Origin: Methylobacillus methanolivorans
Lineage (GTDB): Bacteria; Pseudomonadota; Gammaproteobacteria; Burkholderiales; Methylophilaceae
Length of the DNA stretch: 64,000 nt
Direction: 5' to 3'
NCBI RefSeq assembly: GCF_020531845.1
Contig: NZ_JAJAVF010000002.1
Location: 593,543-657,542, forward strand
Under the pieces are notes generated by a model that ran no database searches, was not told where the DNA came from, and worked only from the letters and a program-made list of their open reading frames with translations. Below, in pieces: positions 1 to 9,329 of this stretch; position 1 is the first letter of the stretch, and each line of letters begins with the position of its first letter. The position numbers and the translations under genes are program-made.

Positions 1-349
1 CACGCTGCGCAGGGAAGCCGGCATTGCTTAGCTTTGCTGCGAACGCTGCATTGAAAATAGGTTGGCTCAAGGCTTGATCAAACCGGTTGGCGGCTTGCAG
101 CATCATGCCGCGGCGCACCCATTCCAGGCTTTCCATGATCAGGTAAATAAAGATCACCATCATGGTGAGCATGAGCAAAGTCGCAAGATTACGGCTGAAA
201 ATCACCCGGTCATAGACTTCGAGCATGTACCACGATGGTGCCAACACCAGCAGGTTGGTAAAAAAACCGAAGAAAATCACTCGATGAAAGAGAGAGGTAA
301 GATCCATCAAGGATTTCTTCAGTACAGCGGAGTTATTATTTTTAATCAC
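1..349 (-). CDS. Type I secretion ABC exporter (PrtD/HasD-like), N-terminal part only
   Basis: Only about 116 N-terminal codons are present; the gene continues off the left edge. The visible part holds the start of an ABC transmembrane domain: two hydrophobic stretches, one around FFGFFTNLLVLAPSWYMLEV and one around LATLLMLTMMVIFIYLIME, separated by the YDRV motif and followed by LEWVRRGMMLQAANRFD, a pattern typical of PrtD/HasD/AprD-type exporters that energise type I secretion. No ATPase motif can be checked. The start is placed at a GTG at 349-347, with AGGA about 11 nt upstream; an internal ATG 14 codons later is an alternative. The gene follows the RTX protein gene on the same strand after 66 nt holding a GC-rich hairpin, so it is very probably the exporter of that protein. 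Family assignment is fairly sure, the exact substrate is inferred. Confidence 0.8.
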   Translation of the reverse strand, partial: MIKNNNSAVLKKSLMDLTSLFHRVIFFGFFTNLLVLAPSWYMLEVYDRVIFSRNLATLLMLTMMVIFIYLIMESLEWVRRGMMLQAANRFDQALSQPIFNAAFAAKLSNAGFPAQR

Positions 350-382
350 GTATGCAGTATTCCTGGTGAAAATCAGGACACT

Positions 383-407
383 GCCGGGCCGGTGTTGCCA
401 GCCCGGC
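383..407 (-). promoter_or_regulatory. GC-rich intercistronic hairpin between RTX gene and exporter gene
   Basis: GCCGGGC at 383-389 pairs with GCCCGGC at 401-407, and two more pairs form inside. It lies 9 nt after the RTX stop and is not followed by a T-tract on the minus strand, so it looks like an attenuator or mRNA-stabilising stem rather than a full terminator. Such stems between substrate and exporter genes allow more substrate than exporter to be made; that role is inferred. Confidence 0.5.
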
Positions 408-415
408 ACCCCTAA

Positions 416-2566
416 TTAAACAACCACGATATCCGCTGCTGTGATTGAGCTAACGCCAGTCAGGATGGCGATGTCAATGGCTGCGCTACCACCGTTACCA
501 TCTGCGTAATACTGAAGGGTATTGGTGGAAGTGTTGAACACCAGGTAGTCATCTGCATCAAGCGGACCAGTGCCAATCACCAGGTTGCCAGCATTGAAGC
601 CGACCAACGAAGCGAATTGATCCGCATTAAGCTCAATCTTGTCCACGCCGCTAGCGAAGTCGGTGATGGTGTCGGTATCAGCGTTGGTGAGATCAACCCC
701 AACATTTTCATACCATTGCACTTCATCATCATCGCCAGTCACGGTTTGTGTCCAAATCTTGCCGAAGGCGAACGTATCGGACCCAGAGCCACCAGTCAGA
801 GTATCGTGCCCGCCATTGCTGACGAAGCGGTCATCCTGAGTGGTGCCAATGAAGGTCTGGGTGTTGCCGTTACCTTCAAAGGTCAGGCCGTTGGCTGTTA
901 CGCCGGAAGCATCAACGACCACATTGTTGATCGTGCCGCCATTATTGCCCTTGGCATTGGAGAGATCGGCTACCGTACCGCCAGCATTGAAGTGGTAATT
1001 GTTATTCAGCAACTGCAAGGCTGTGTTTTCCACATTTAGGCGACCAACAGTACCACCCACTTGCACCACTTCCATTTCCTGGAAGTTAGCGTCGTTGAGG
1101 ATGATAGTGCCAGCAGTTTGGTTGTTAGCACCGATGCCAGTAGTAATACGCAGGGTATCAGTTCCTTCACCGCCAACGATCACATCATGCTTAGCGCCAG
1201 TGGCGATCCACTCAGGGTTACCATCGTCAGCCTTGGATGTGGTGCCTTGCACGCCACTACCAAAACCAGTGATCAAGAAGATATCGTCGCCTTCACCGCC
1301 GTCAAGGTAATCCGCACCGCCGTGACCAACCAGCAAGTCGTTACCACCATTGCCGTAGACCACATCATCACCCAGGCGTGCAGTGACATAATCTACGCCA
1401 TCGCTACCCAGCACAATCTCGCGGGCACCATCGGTTTCATTGGCACCGTCGATACGAACATAGCTGCCAGCTTCGCCTTCCGTGGCATCGTAGATGATGT
1501 CCACGTTGTGGAAGAGCTCGGCAACAGAGTAGTCGTCTACCTCAAATTCAGCTGCCAAGTACTCTACCTCGTCTGCACCATCGACATCAGGCTCGAATTC
1601 TTCCTCCTCGAACTCCAGCTTGATGGTGACGGATTCGGTAGGGCCGCCAGCGACGCCGTAGATATGCGTACCTGGGTTGAGCTCTCCACGACTCAATGAT
1701 TCGCCGTTTTCTTCTAACTGCTCAGCGGACAAAATAATATTGACACCACTGGCCAACTCAATGCGCTCGATTCCGGAGAATACTAATGACTCTGAGAAGT
1801 CGCCGGACTGAGTAAATTCAATAGTGTCTACTGCGTTATAACCAGCAATTGTACTGGCTGCTGTACTGATTTGACTTGAGCCTGGGCGAGTAACAATGTT
1901 AATGCGAGCATCAGTTTCAGTTTGCTCAGAAATTTCAATGTCATCAAGAAGAACAACTTGGCCGGTAACCGTATCGTAAGCAAACAATTCTTCTGTTTCT
2001 TCGTTTTCTGTGACATCAACATAGCGAGCTTCATTTCCTGAGTTATCCAGTCCTGATACACCACCCATGATGACAACATTTTCAGCTTCGGCACCAATTC
2101 TGAATGTGTCGTTTCCACTTCCGCCAATCAAAATATCATTGTCGGTAACTAAATAGAGGTTACCAACAACTGTTTCGTCACCAAGTGTGCTTGCGCCACC
2201 ATAAACGATGTCAAAGCCCTCACCACCGCTTAATATGTCATCGCCATCATCGCCAAAAATGACATCGTCACCACTGCCTCCGAATATGATGTCGTTCCCA
2301 GCACCGCCAAATATGTTATCTGAACCACTGCCGCCAAAAGCAATGTCATTGCCAGCTCCTAAATCAATGACATCATCACCTCCACCACCAAAAACAATAT
2401 CATTGCCATCGCCAGCAAAGATGGCATCATTACCACTGCCGCCAATAATTAAGTCATTTCCGCCCGCACCATCGATAAAATTTCCTAAATTATTGCCGAT
2501 AATCAAATCAGCATTTGCTGTACCGGTATATTCAGTTTCCGTTGCATTGAAAATCTTGATAGCCAT
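416..2566 (-). CDS. RTX (hemolysin-type calcium-binding) secreted protein
   Basis: 716 aa with no N-terminal signal peptide. Residues about 25-126 are a block of some eleven glycine/aspartate nonapeptides of the GGxGxDxU type (for example GGSGNDAIFAGDGNDIVF), which fold into calcium-bound parallel beta-rolls. A shorter block lies around residue 400-425 (GNGGNDLLVGHGGADYL) and a last repeat (LTGGSGSDTFAFG) lies near residue 610. The C-terminus ends ADIVVV, like the acidic residue plus hydrophobic tail used as an uncleaved type I secretion signal. Around residues 313-350 is a strongly acidic segment (EFEEEEFEPDVDG). No protease, lipase or adhesin domain is recognisable. AGGAG precedes the ATG. 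The gene lies between a TonB receptor/exported protein pair and a type I exporter, so secretion is well supported; the function outside the cell is unknown. Confidence 0.9.
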   Translation of the reverse strand: MAIKIFNATETEYTGTANADLIIGNNLGNFIDGAGGNDLIIGGSGNDAIFAGDGNDIVFGGGGDDVIDLGAGNDIAFGGSGSDNIFGGAGNDIIFGGSGDDVIFGDDGDDILSGGEGFDIVYGGASTLGDETVVGNLYLVTDNDILIGGSGNDTFRIGAEAENVVIMGGVSGLDNSGNEARYVDVTENEETEELFAYDTVTGQVVLLDDIEISEQTETDARINIVTRPGSSQISTAASTIAGYNAVDTIEFTQSGDFSESLVFSGIERIELASGVNIILSAEQLEENGESLSRGELNPGTHIYGVAGGPTESVTIKLEFEEEEFEPDVDGADEVEYLAAEFEVDDYSVAELFHNVDIIYDATEGEAGSYVRIDGANETDGAREIVLGSDGVDYVTARLGDDVVYGNGGNDLLVGHGGADYLDGGEGDDIFLITGFGSGVQGTTSKADDGNPEWIATGAKHDVIVGGEGTDTLRITTGIGANNQTAGTIILNDANFQEMEVVQVGGTVGRLNVENTALQLLNNNYHFNAGGTVADLSNAKGNNGGTINNVVVDASGVTANGLTFEGNGNTQTFIGTTQDDRFVSNGGHDTLTGGSGSDTFAFGKIWTQTVTGDDDEVQWYENVGVDLTNADTDTITDFASGVDKIELNADQFASLVGFNAGNLVIGTGPLDADDYLVFNTSTNTLQYYADGNGGSAAIDIAILTGVSSITAADIVVV

Positions 2567-2652
2567 TTTATTCTCCTAAAATGATTTAATTCGCAGCGAA
2601 AATTTAGTTATTTCGCTGCGATATTTCGATTCAATAACGTATTAACTATTGT

Positions 2653-3753
2653 TTAAAATGGTGCAACGCTTGACGGTGTTATTGCTGGTTGTCCAGGCAA
2701 TACGTAACCGCTTGTTCCCACTGATATAAATGGTGATTTTTCCTGTGCTGTTTGACGCAGGCGAATAGCATCAGCCCTTGTCCAACCACCGGGATTAGTA
2801 GTTGGGTTGTAGACAGAGTTAATGGTGGCTGCTGTATCGGTATTGCAAGCAATTTTTACGTAAGTCATTGCTGAAACAGGGTTTGAACTGCCATCGTCAT
2901 CTACTGCATTGGCATCAAATGTGAAGTCAACCCAAGCATCATCTACATTGGCTGTTTGTTCTGCTGCAACTGGGTTGGACAGTGGCAATGCATTCGCTGT
3001 AGTTCCGGTGAATCGATTGACACCATTGATTGAAGCAGTAGACCCTGGTGTGGTCGGTAGGGTTAGATATCCTGTTCCCGGAAGGGCTCCGCCTTGATCA
3101 CCAAAAGTTGGCGAGGCTGCAAAAGCTCGATGTTGAACTGAGGTATAAGTTCGACCTATTCGATATACAGGTGATGCTGTTGATGTAGTTAAAGCATATG
3201 CAGCATCGACTGTTAGACCATTTAGGCCACCACGTGCCAAATCATTGACCTCAAATCTTGCACCTGCTAAATCACCAGCGCTACTGTAGGCGATATTGGT
3301 TAACGATACTCGCGCACCAATGATGCACATAGGTGTTGCTGTTACTGGGGCGGAGGCGGCAGGTTTACGCCATACGACTTCGAAAACATTCCCCACAGTG
3401 ACATTGCCGGCAGTGTAAATGTTATTGATGACAATAGGCCTTGTTGCTGAAGCTACAAAAGCATAATTTGTCTCAGGGGAGCCTATATCGCTGGAGGGAG
3501 CGGGAACAATAGCGCAAGTATTGTTGGCGCTAGTGGTTGGTGTTGGTGCTGGATTGCCATTGCCAACGCTGCCTGAGCCAAAGTTGCCAAAGGTGGTAGG
3601 GTTCCCTCCAATAGTCGTCGGTTGCGCCATGCAAGGGGTATATGCGCTAGTTCCAAAGCCAGCGGTAGGAATATTCACAAAGGCAGCACCGGACTGAGCT
3701 GATGCCATACTGAAAACTCCAAGAACAGCTAATTTTAATGTAGCGTTTTTCAT
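2653..3753 (-). CDS. Exported protein of unknown family
   Basis: 366 aa. The start is taken at the ATG preceded by AAGGAAT (3753); the open frame runs 17 codons further upstream but without a ribosome site. The N-terminus is a clear Sec signal peptide (MKNATLKLAVLGVFSMASA then QSGA). The mature protein is rich in Thr, Ala, Pro, Gly and Asn, with few charged residues and four scattered cysteines, which suggests a beta-rich extracytoplasmic protein. I recognise no family. It sits 86 nt upstream of the RTX gene and 181 nt downstream of the large TonB receptor gene on the same strand, so it is probably a partner of that system, for example a surface or periplasmic ligand-binding protein. The role is a guess from position only. 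Confidence 0.75.
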   Translation of the reverse strand: MKNATLKLAVLGVFSMASAQSGAAFVNIPTAGFGTSAYTPCMAQPTTIGGNPTTFGNFGSGSVGNGNPAPTPTTSANNTCAIVPAPSSDIGSPETNYAFVASATRPIVINNIYTAGNVTVGNVFEVVWRKPAASAPVTATPMCIIGARVSLTNIAYSSAGDLAGARFEVNDLARGGLNGLTVDAAYALTTSTASPVYRIGRTYTSVQHRAFAASPTFGDQGGALPGTGYLTLPTTPGSTASINGVNRFTGTTANALPLSNPVAAEQTANVDDAWVDFTFDANAVDDDGSSNPVSAMTYVKIACNTDTAATINSVYNPTTNPGGWTRADAIRLRQTAQEKSPFISVGTSGYVLPGQPAITPSSVAPF

Positions 3754-3934
3754 TGGTAATTCCTTTACGGTACAATTAGCAGGCATTATGGTTGCCTGCA
3801 CCACCAGTTCTCCTAATCAGTTCAAGTCGTTGAGTGTGCTTTAGTTGATCAGGTCGAACGCTGAAGGGCAGTCATAATGCCCTTTAATCTTTTCTAGATT
3901 GATTTTATTTAAGTCATTGATTTTCAAAAGTTAA

Positions 3935-6900
3935 TTATCTTTTATTCGGTGAAAATTCATATCTCAAAGTGAACCATGCTGCTCTAGGTGCACCTGGCGC
4001 TAAAAAGTTAGAGCTTAGCCACTCATCTGAATTATGGTTGTAGCCACCAGCACTAATAGCACCATTGATACTTGGTGAAAACGGGTTGCGTCCCAATCTA
4101 CCTGCTGTGAAATATTCTTTATCGAAGATATTATTAATTAGTAAAGTGGCGATCCATTCAGAATTGAATTGATAACTTGTCTGGAAATTAAATATTGTAT
4201 AACCATCCACTTTTCCAGGATTGTTGAATGGTTGTCGCGCAACCAGGTCACCGACATTGTTAACATAATATTCAGTTACTCCTGCTTGATGTTTGTTATT
4301 CTCATTTCCACGAATGAAGCTTTCGGAGTGTAATACAGCGCTTAAACCCACTCGCCATTTATCCGTTATTTCGTAACTTACAGTCGCATTTAAGTTATGC
4401 AAAGGTACTCCTGGCATACGGTCCCCTGGCTTAACAGTAATGGATCGGAATGCTTCTCCATTTACTCCCGCAAGCCCATTTGCAAGGTTTACCACAGCAC
4501 TACTGTTATGGTCTGATATCATGTCAAAAGTATCTTGGAAAGTGGCATCAGTCAGTGCATAGTTCATGCCAAAGCTCAGCTTATTCCATTTGCCAGATAG
4601 TCCGGCCTCTATACCCCTGCGACGAGTCTTACCAATCGTGTCAAAGAAGCTGTTAGCGGCTCCAATAGTGACTAAATAAATATCGTCTTTTAAATCTGTT
4701 TGGTAAGCACCAATATTCCAACGCAAGTTTTCACCGATAATGCCTCGCAGACCTATGTCATAAGTTGTTGCTTTAATTTGCGGCAGATAAGGATCGCCAG
4801 ATAAGGTAGTGGGTAAAGTGCACGAACGATTCTGGGCAAGACTATTTGGGATATCTACCATTTCCTCTGGATCAGGCAAACCATTGCCATTTTTATCCCC
4901 GCCCCATGTCTTACTACCACTGGGTCTACCATCGAATGCGCAACCAAGTTCTACAACACTAGGTGTGCGTGTACCTTGTGCCCAGTTGACATAAAAATTG
5001 AGATCTTTCTTGACATCCCAAGTTAATCCGAGAGAAGGATTAAGGGAATAAAAACTAAATTTTTCTGTTTCAGCCGGCTTTAATAGACTGCTACCATCGC
5101 TACGTCTATATCCTGTAGATGGACAGTTATCTGCGCTACCTAGGCACAGGTTAAAATCGTCAGGCCTTGCAATATAAGCGCCTAATTGATAATAGGTAAA
5201 TGCTGTCCGTGTTGCGATTTTATTTTTTACTTGTGTGGCGTTATAGCGTGCTGATCCGGTAATGTGTAGTGTTTCAATAGGACTCCAGGTTTCGCTGGCA
5301 TAAATACTTTTTGTTGTAGAGGTGCCACTAAAATTATTATTGGAAATTGGGGAGTCTGCTGCGACATACATGTCAAGAATATTTTCTGGAGATAAATACG
5401 CTTTTCGATCTTCATTAAACAGTCCAAAACGTTGACTATTGGAATAACTAGCTTTAGCTATGTCAATAGAAGCGCCAACCATGAATTTATGTTTCTCAAA
5501 GTTCCAATTAAACTGTAATGAAGCACCTTCAACTTGCTGTCTAATTTTGTTGTCAGTTAACACTGCTACTGGTATACCATCTATTTGCCCTGTTCCTCCA
5601 TGTCCTGCACCATCAGCATTAACTGGTAATCCATTCCCACTCCTTGTGTAGTCTGTCAAATCAGCTTGTGCTCCTTGACAAGTATTTTTATTAAGAGGAG
5701 AGCGAGTAAGTACTACGTGTTTCACACCATCTTCCGTGTAGAAGTAATTCATTTGAGGTTCAAATCCTGTGTTATCAATATCGAGAACATTAGTTCTGAA
5801 AACATCATATAAATTACCCAGTGTCATATAAGAAAAATCTCCATTAGAGTAATCCGTTGGATCTCCCCATTGTGATGGTGGTGGAATATTATTTTTTTGA
5901 AATAATGTTGAATCCAATGAGTTTTTCCAATAATTGAAATTATCCTTAACACCTTTTGCATATTCCGCTGATAAATTTCCATTAAGTGCATCAGGTGCAT
6001 ACTGCGAAAGTGCAGCCTCTAGGTCATAACCTGGGTTATTACTATTGGAAAAAAAGTCTTGAAGAAATGGATGGGAGGTTGTGTCCCATTGGTCAGATAG
6101 TGCAAAAACATAATAGTCGGGGATCCCGTAGGAGTTGGTACTGAGAAATTGGCAACTTACCTCCTCACCCGGTGCTAAATTACGCTGTAATTCTTGCGTA
6201 CTGGGAAATCCATCTGTATAAGCATCCGCACCCAACGCACGTCGATTACTATTTCTCCTATATATTTGGCCCGTTATTGTGAAGTTTTCATTGACGAAGT
6301 AGCTACTGGAAAGTTGGAACTGAGTGAGTCTGTTTTCAGTCGTGTCTTCTGAGGTAAACGATGCATTACGGTCTTGCTGGTACATTTGATTAGGAATTAA
6401 ACCGTTGCCTACCAAGTCGGTGCCTACCCATAGTGTGCTCAGATTAAGGTCAAGTTTGTCACCACGGTAGCTGGCTTTACCAAAAAACTGGTTTACTCGA
6501 CTTGGCGAATTTTCCCGCCAGCCATCTTCCATGAAAAAATTTCCTGCACCGAATAGAGCTATTGTTCCATTATTCCATCCAGCTTCAGCTTGAAGATATT
6601 TTCTACCAAATGATCCAGTCAATACTTCTGCACTAATGCCAGTATTATTGAAGCCATCCTTAGTTTTCATGGTGAGTGCACCACCCAGTGTATTCAATCC
6701 AAAAATCGGATTTGATCCTGGAAATACATCGAAACTCTCCAAGGCATTCATGGGAATCATGTCCCAGTTCACCACGTCACCGAAAGGTTCATTTACCCGG
6801 ATACCATCAAAAAATACGGATAATCCTTGTGGTGTGCCAATCTGTGGTCCTGCAGTAAAACCCCGATACTGCAAGTCCATTTGAAAAGGGTTTCCTTGAT

Positions 6901-7531
6901 AATCATTAACGGTAACCGACTGAAGTTTTTTATTCATTAAGTCTGTGATGCTTAATGAATGAGATTCTTTAATTTCCTTAGCCGATATACTTTGAACATT
7001 GCCAGGGATTTGTTCTTTTGTGAGACCTAAACCAGGCAACGGACCAATCTCGTAAAATCGCTTCGCGCGCACTTCAACTGCATCTACTTGCTGAAAATCT
7101 ATCGCTGGTTGTTCTGCCGCAGCTTTAATGACGGCATTGTCTTGATTGATTGTAGATTCCAGGCCACTACCTGCAAGCAGCATTTTGAGGGCTTGGTCTG
7201 GCTTCATGCGGCCCTTGACTGCGGGAGCGGTCTTGCCTGTGGCAAGATTGCTGTCGAAGGCGACGCTGATGCCTGTGGTGCGTGCAAGTTGCTTGAGTGC
7301 GGCATCTAAAGGTTGGCTGGGGATATCAATGTTGCTGGGCGCGAAAGCGCCGGTGCTCGCATTGCTTTTTGGCAATGTGGTATCAAGTTCCGCTGCTTGT
7401 GGTTGAAGTGGCATGACTCCTACCATTGCTGTCAGTATTACCGCGCGCTTATGGCTATAAGCGCGGCACAATGCGCGTGATAGCTTTTTGAGTGGTGGTG
7501 GTTCATGAAAAATTCTCCCTCTCCTGGTCAT
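3935..7531 (-). CDS. Large TonB-dependent receptor with N-terminal STN signalling domain
   Basis: 1198 aa, well above the 700-900 aa usual for these outer-membrane gated channels. After a signal peptide (cleavage near residue 46) comes an STN (secretin/TonB short N-terminus) domain at about residues 68-115 (IPSQPLDAALKQLARTTGIS), the part that contacts a FecR-type anti-sigma factor in the periplasm. The plug domain follows (about 175-290, LGGALTMKTKDGF), then a long 22-strand barrel region with oversized loops. One loop holds DKNGNGLPDPEE, which resembles a calcium-binding DxDxNG loop. The C-terminus ends in an aromatic beta strand. The start has GGAGCAATGGG before the ATG. Sigma factor and FecR genes lie upstream and the RTX/type I exporter genes downstream, so it is likely induced by its own ligand. 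The ligand is unknown; iron-heme, calcium or another metal carried by the secreted protein are options. Confidence 0.92.
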   Translation of the reverse strand: MTRRGRIFHEPPPLKKLSRALCRAYSHKRAVILTAMVGVMPLQPQAAELDTTLPKSNASTGAFAPSNIDIPSQPLDAALKQLARTTGISVAFDSNLATGKTAPAVKGRMKPDQALKMLLAGSGLESTINQDNAVIKAAAEQPAIDFQQVDAVEVRAKRFYEIGPLPGLGLTKEQIPGNVQSISAKEIKESHSLSITDLMNKKLQSVTVNDYQGNPFQMDLQYRGFTAGPQIGTPQGLSVFFDGIRVNEPFGDVVNWDMIPMNALESFDVFPGSNPIFGLNTLGGALTMKTKDGFNNTGISAEVLTGSFGRKYLQAEAGWNNGTIALFGAGNFFMEDGWRENSPSRVNQFFGKASYRGDKLDLNLSTLWVGTDLVGNGLIPNQMYQQDRNASFTSEDTTENRLTQFQLSSSYFVNENFTITGQIYRRNSNRRALGADAYTDGFPSTQELQRNLAPGEEVSCQFLSTNSYGIPDYYVFALSDQWDTTSHPFLQDFFSNSNNPGYDLEAALSQYAPDALNGNLSAEYAKGVKDNFNYWKNSLDSTLFQKNNIPPPSQWGDPTDYSNGDFSYMTLGNLYDVFRTNVLDIDNTGFEPQMNYFYTEDGVKHVVLTRSPLNKNTCQGAQADLTDYTRSGNGLPVNADGAGHGGTGQIDGIPVAVLTDNKIRQQVEGASLQFNWNFEKHKFMVGASIDIAKASYSNSQRFGLFNEDRKAYLSPENILDMYVAADSPISNNNFSGTSTTKSIYASETWSPIETLHITGSARYNATQVKNKIATRTAFTYYQLGAYIARPDDFNLCLGSADNCPSTGYRRSDGSSLLKPAETEKFSFYSLNPSLGLTWDVKKDLNFYVNWAQGTRTPSVVELGCAFDGRPSGSKTWGGDKNGNGLPDPEEMVDIPNSLAQNRSCTLPTTLSGDPYLPQIKATTYDIGLRGIIGENLRWNIGAYQTDLKDDIYLVTIGAANSFFDTIGKTRRRGIEAGLSGKWNKLSFGMNYALTDATFQDTFDMISDHNSSAVVNLANGLAGVNGEAFRSITVKPGDRMPGVPLHNLNATVSYEITDKWRVGLSAVLHSESFIRGNENNKHQAGVTEYYVNNVGDLVARQPFNNPGKVDGYTIFNFQTSYQFNSEWIATLLINNIFDKEYFTAGRLGRNPFSPSINGAISAGGYNHNSDEWLSSNFLAPGAPRAAWFTLRYEFSPNKR

Positions 7532-8241
7532 CCCATTGCTCCATGTATTTAATAATTATTTATTCTTATTTTTATGATCTAACTTTTAATTATTGAAGGT
7601 TCTACCTGGCAAGAAGCAGGCTGATTAACCTCGTATGCAGGCGACAAAATTCGCCTTACATGCTTGTTTAACTGTTCAGTTCAAGAAACCCTGATGGGTT
7701 TTTTTTGAGAAAAACTAGAAATTGATGAACTTGGATAATTGTTTATTAAAATCAATTGTTTGTATTGATGGGAAAGTTTCCTGATATTTTTGGGATTTGC
7801 GGAAATGCGGTTGGGACGTGGGGAATTAATATTGATGAGGTGTCGCAGTGTGGAGGAGATGTAGGGATCAAAGGTACGGACGGGATGGGAAGTTTGGCTT
7901 TGCAGTCCTTGATGCCTGCTTAGTTATAGAGAAAGCGAGAGGGTGCCGAGCAGTATGATGAATAGTAGCCCTACCAATGCGATGACTATGCGGTACATGA
8001 TCTTGAAAATATCCAATTCATTTATCTCCTTAAAAATTATTCCTACTATCGATATAACCTTTAGGAAAGCAAAACCCTGATGTCTTGGATACAAGTTTGG
8101 AAATATTTTTATGGTGAAGTGAAGCTAAGGGGGGGGATTGGTAAGTTGAGTTGTATTGCCATGCATAATTTGTAGGGCATTTTGTTGCAACTAGTGTTTT
8201 ACCAACGGTGATGCTGCATGAAGCAAGTTATCGTGCAGATG
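7532..8241. other. 710-bp intergenic region between FecR and receptor genes
   Basis: No full-length gene. It holds AT-rich DNA just upstream of the receptor gene (about 7545-7600, likely promoter), a weak hairpin with T-run at 7686-7704 that reads as a terminator only on the plus strand where no gene ends, a candidate 30-codon membrane ORF at 7924-8016, and a run of eight G at 8129-8136. The separate leader suggests the receptor is transcribed from its own, probably ECF-sigma-dependent, promoter rather than by readthrough from fecR. Confidence 0.6.
7924..8016 (-). CDS. Candidate tiny membrane protein (30 aa)
   Basis: A short reading frame that begins at a TTG (8016-8014) with AAGGAG nine nucleotides upstream and encodes LDIFKIMYRIVIALVGLLF followed by IILLGTLSLSL and TAA. 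An inner ATG at 7998 would give 24 aa. The whole product is a single predicted membrane helix with a basic N-terminal side. The same AAGGAG is only 4 nt from an ATG in another frame that gives just 11 codons, so the longer frame is the better candidate. It lies between FecR and the TonB receptor genes. No family is recognised. It could be chance, but the combination of Shine-Dalgarno sequence and an uninterrupted hydrophobic helix is notable. Confidence 0.35.
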   Translation of the reverse strand: MDIFKIMYRIVIALVGLLFIILLGTLSLSL

Positions 8242-9288
8242 TTATGGCTTGCGGGAGGTTTGCATCTTCTTCGGGGTTAGGAGAGTTGCGTTGCGATCGG
8301 TGTTGACCTTGACCGGGGCAATGATGGGTAATTCGCTGATGAAGCGTTCTATATATTTAGCTTGAATGACGGCAGTGATACTGACATCGTTTGCCGTATC
8401 AAATTGCGCTGTGACCGGGAGCTGGCGATAGCGCGAAAGGGTTTCTGCGATTTCTTCCAACCCGGCTTGGTCAAACGTAATGGTGCCAAATTCAAAGCTG
8501 AAGGCATCGGCTGCCGGGCGTTGCAGGCGCTTGGATTGGCCATTGAGGTTGAATTCAGCTACTTCATTGTCGCGTAGCGTCAATACATGCTCAGCGTAGC
8601 GATTCACCCCGGTCAGCTCGGTGGTGAGGTATTGCTGAGGTTCTACCCGCACAACGCCATGATCCACGCTAATACGTACTTTGCTGCTGAATTTATTGAC
8701 GGCAAAACGTGTACCCAGCACGGTGATTCTGGCAAGGCCGCTATCGACGACAAACGGGCGGTCAGGATTTTTGGCAACATCAAAACTCGCTTCGCCTTGT
8801 TTCAGGATGACGCGGCGTTCTTTGCGGGTGTAGGTAATCTCAATATCGCTATTGGCATTGACCATGAGCTTGGTACCGTCTTCCAGCACTTGGGAGCGGA
8901 TTTGACCGATTGCCGTGTTGGCCACCATGTGCATGGTTGGTTGGCTCTCCCAGGCTTCATAGCCGTAATAAGTGCTGATACCAGCCACGGCAAAGAACAT
9001 GACGCTCAGTGTGCGGGTAATGATAGTGCGGATTTTTTTGCTGCGGTCGGTTTTCTCGATAAAGATTTTCTGCTGCATGGCACTTTCAAGGTGCAGCAGG
9101 CGATCAGGCGAATCAAGGTCTTCCCATAAATTGCATACTTCTTGATAAGCCCGCTGGTGTGCCGGATGGGAGAACAGCCACTCCTCGAAACGGCTACGCT
9201 CAGGATGCTCAATATCGGCATCTTGCATAATGACAAACCACTTGATGGCGGCCTGGCGTGCGCTGCGTTGTAAAGAGATATGGCTCAT
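8242..9288 (-). CDS. FecR-type anti-sigma/sigma regulator
   Basis: 348 aa with the FecR layout: a cytoplasmic N-terminal part (DUF4880-like, about residues 10-60, with WFVIMQDADIEHPERSRFEEW), one membrane helix near residues 92-110, and a periplasmic FecR domain (about 115-210, ANTAIGQIRSQVLEDGTKLMVNAN as two shorter pieces around residues 123-146). The C-terminal part (about 270-330) resembles an STN-like fold that would dock onto the receptor STN domain. It lies 41 nt downstream of the ECF sigma gene and upstream of the large receptor, so it should transmit ligand occupancy from receptor to sigma factor. Family assignment is firm; the signal is unknown. Confidence 0.92.
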   Translation of the reverse strand: MSHISLQRSARQAAIKWFVIMQDADIEHPERSRFEEWLFSHPAHQRAYQEVCNLWEDLDSPDRLLHLESAMQQKIFIEKTDRSKKIRTIITRTLSVMFFAVAGISTYYGYEAWESQPTMHMVANTAIGQIRSQVLEDGTKLMVNANSDIEITYTRKERRVILKQGEASFDVAKNPDRPFVVDSGLARITVLGTRFAVNKFSSKVRISVDHGVVRVEPQQYLTTELTGVNRYAEHVLTLRDNEVAEFNLNGQSKRLQRPAADAFSFEFGTITFDQAGLEEIAETLSRYRQLPVTAQFDTANDVSITAVIQAKYIERFISELPIIAPVKVNTDRNATLLTPKKMQTSRKP

Positions 9289-9329
9289 GCTGGTGAGATT
9301 CAGGTCGTGCCGATAGGAGGCCAGAACGG

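Noticed and set aside
2100..2520. Short tandem DNA repeats that could be taken for a CRISPR or minisatellite
   Set aside because: They are the imperfect codons of the RTX nonapeptides; spacing and sequence follow the protein repeat.
7686..7704. AAACCC-TGAT-GGGTTT hairpin followed by T-run
   Set aside because: It reads as a terminator only on the plus strand, where no gene ends nearby; the stem is just six pairs.
8129..8136. Run of eight G as a phase-variation tract
   Set aside because: It lies just past the 3' end of fecR, in no reading frame or obvious promoter.
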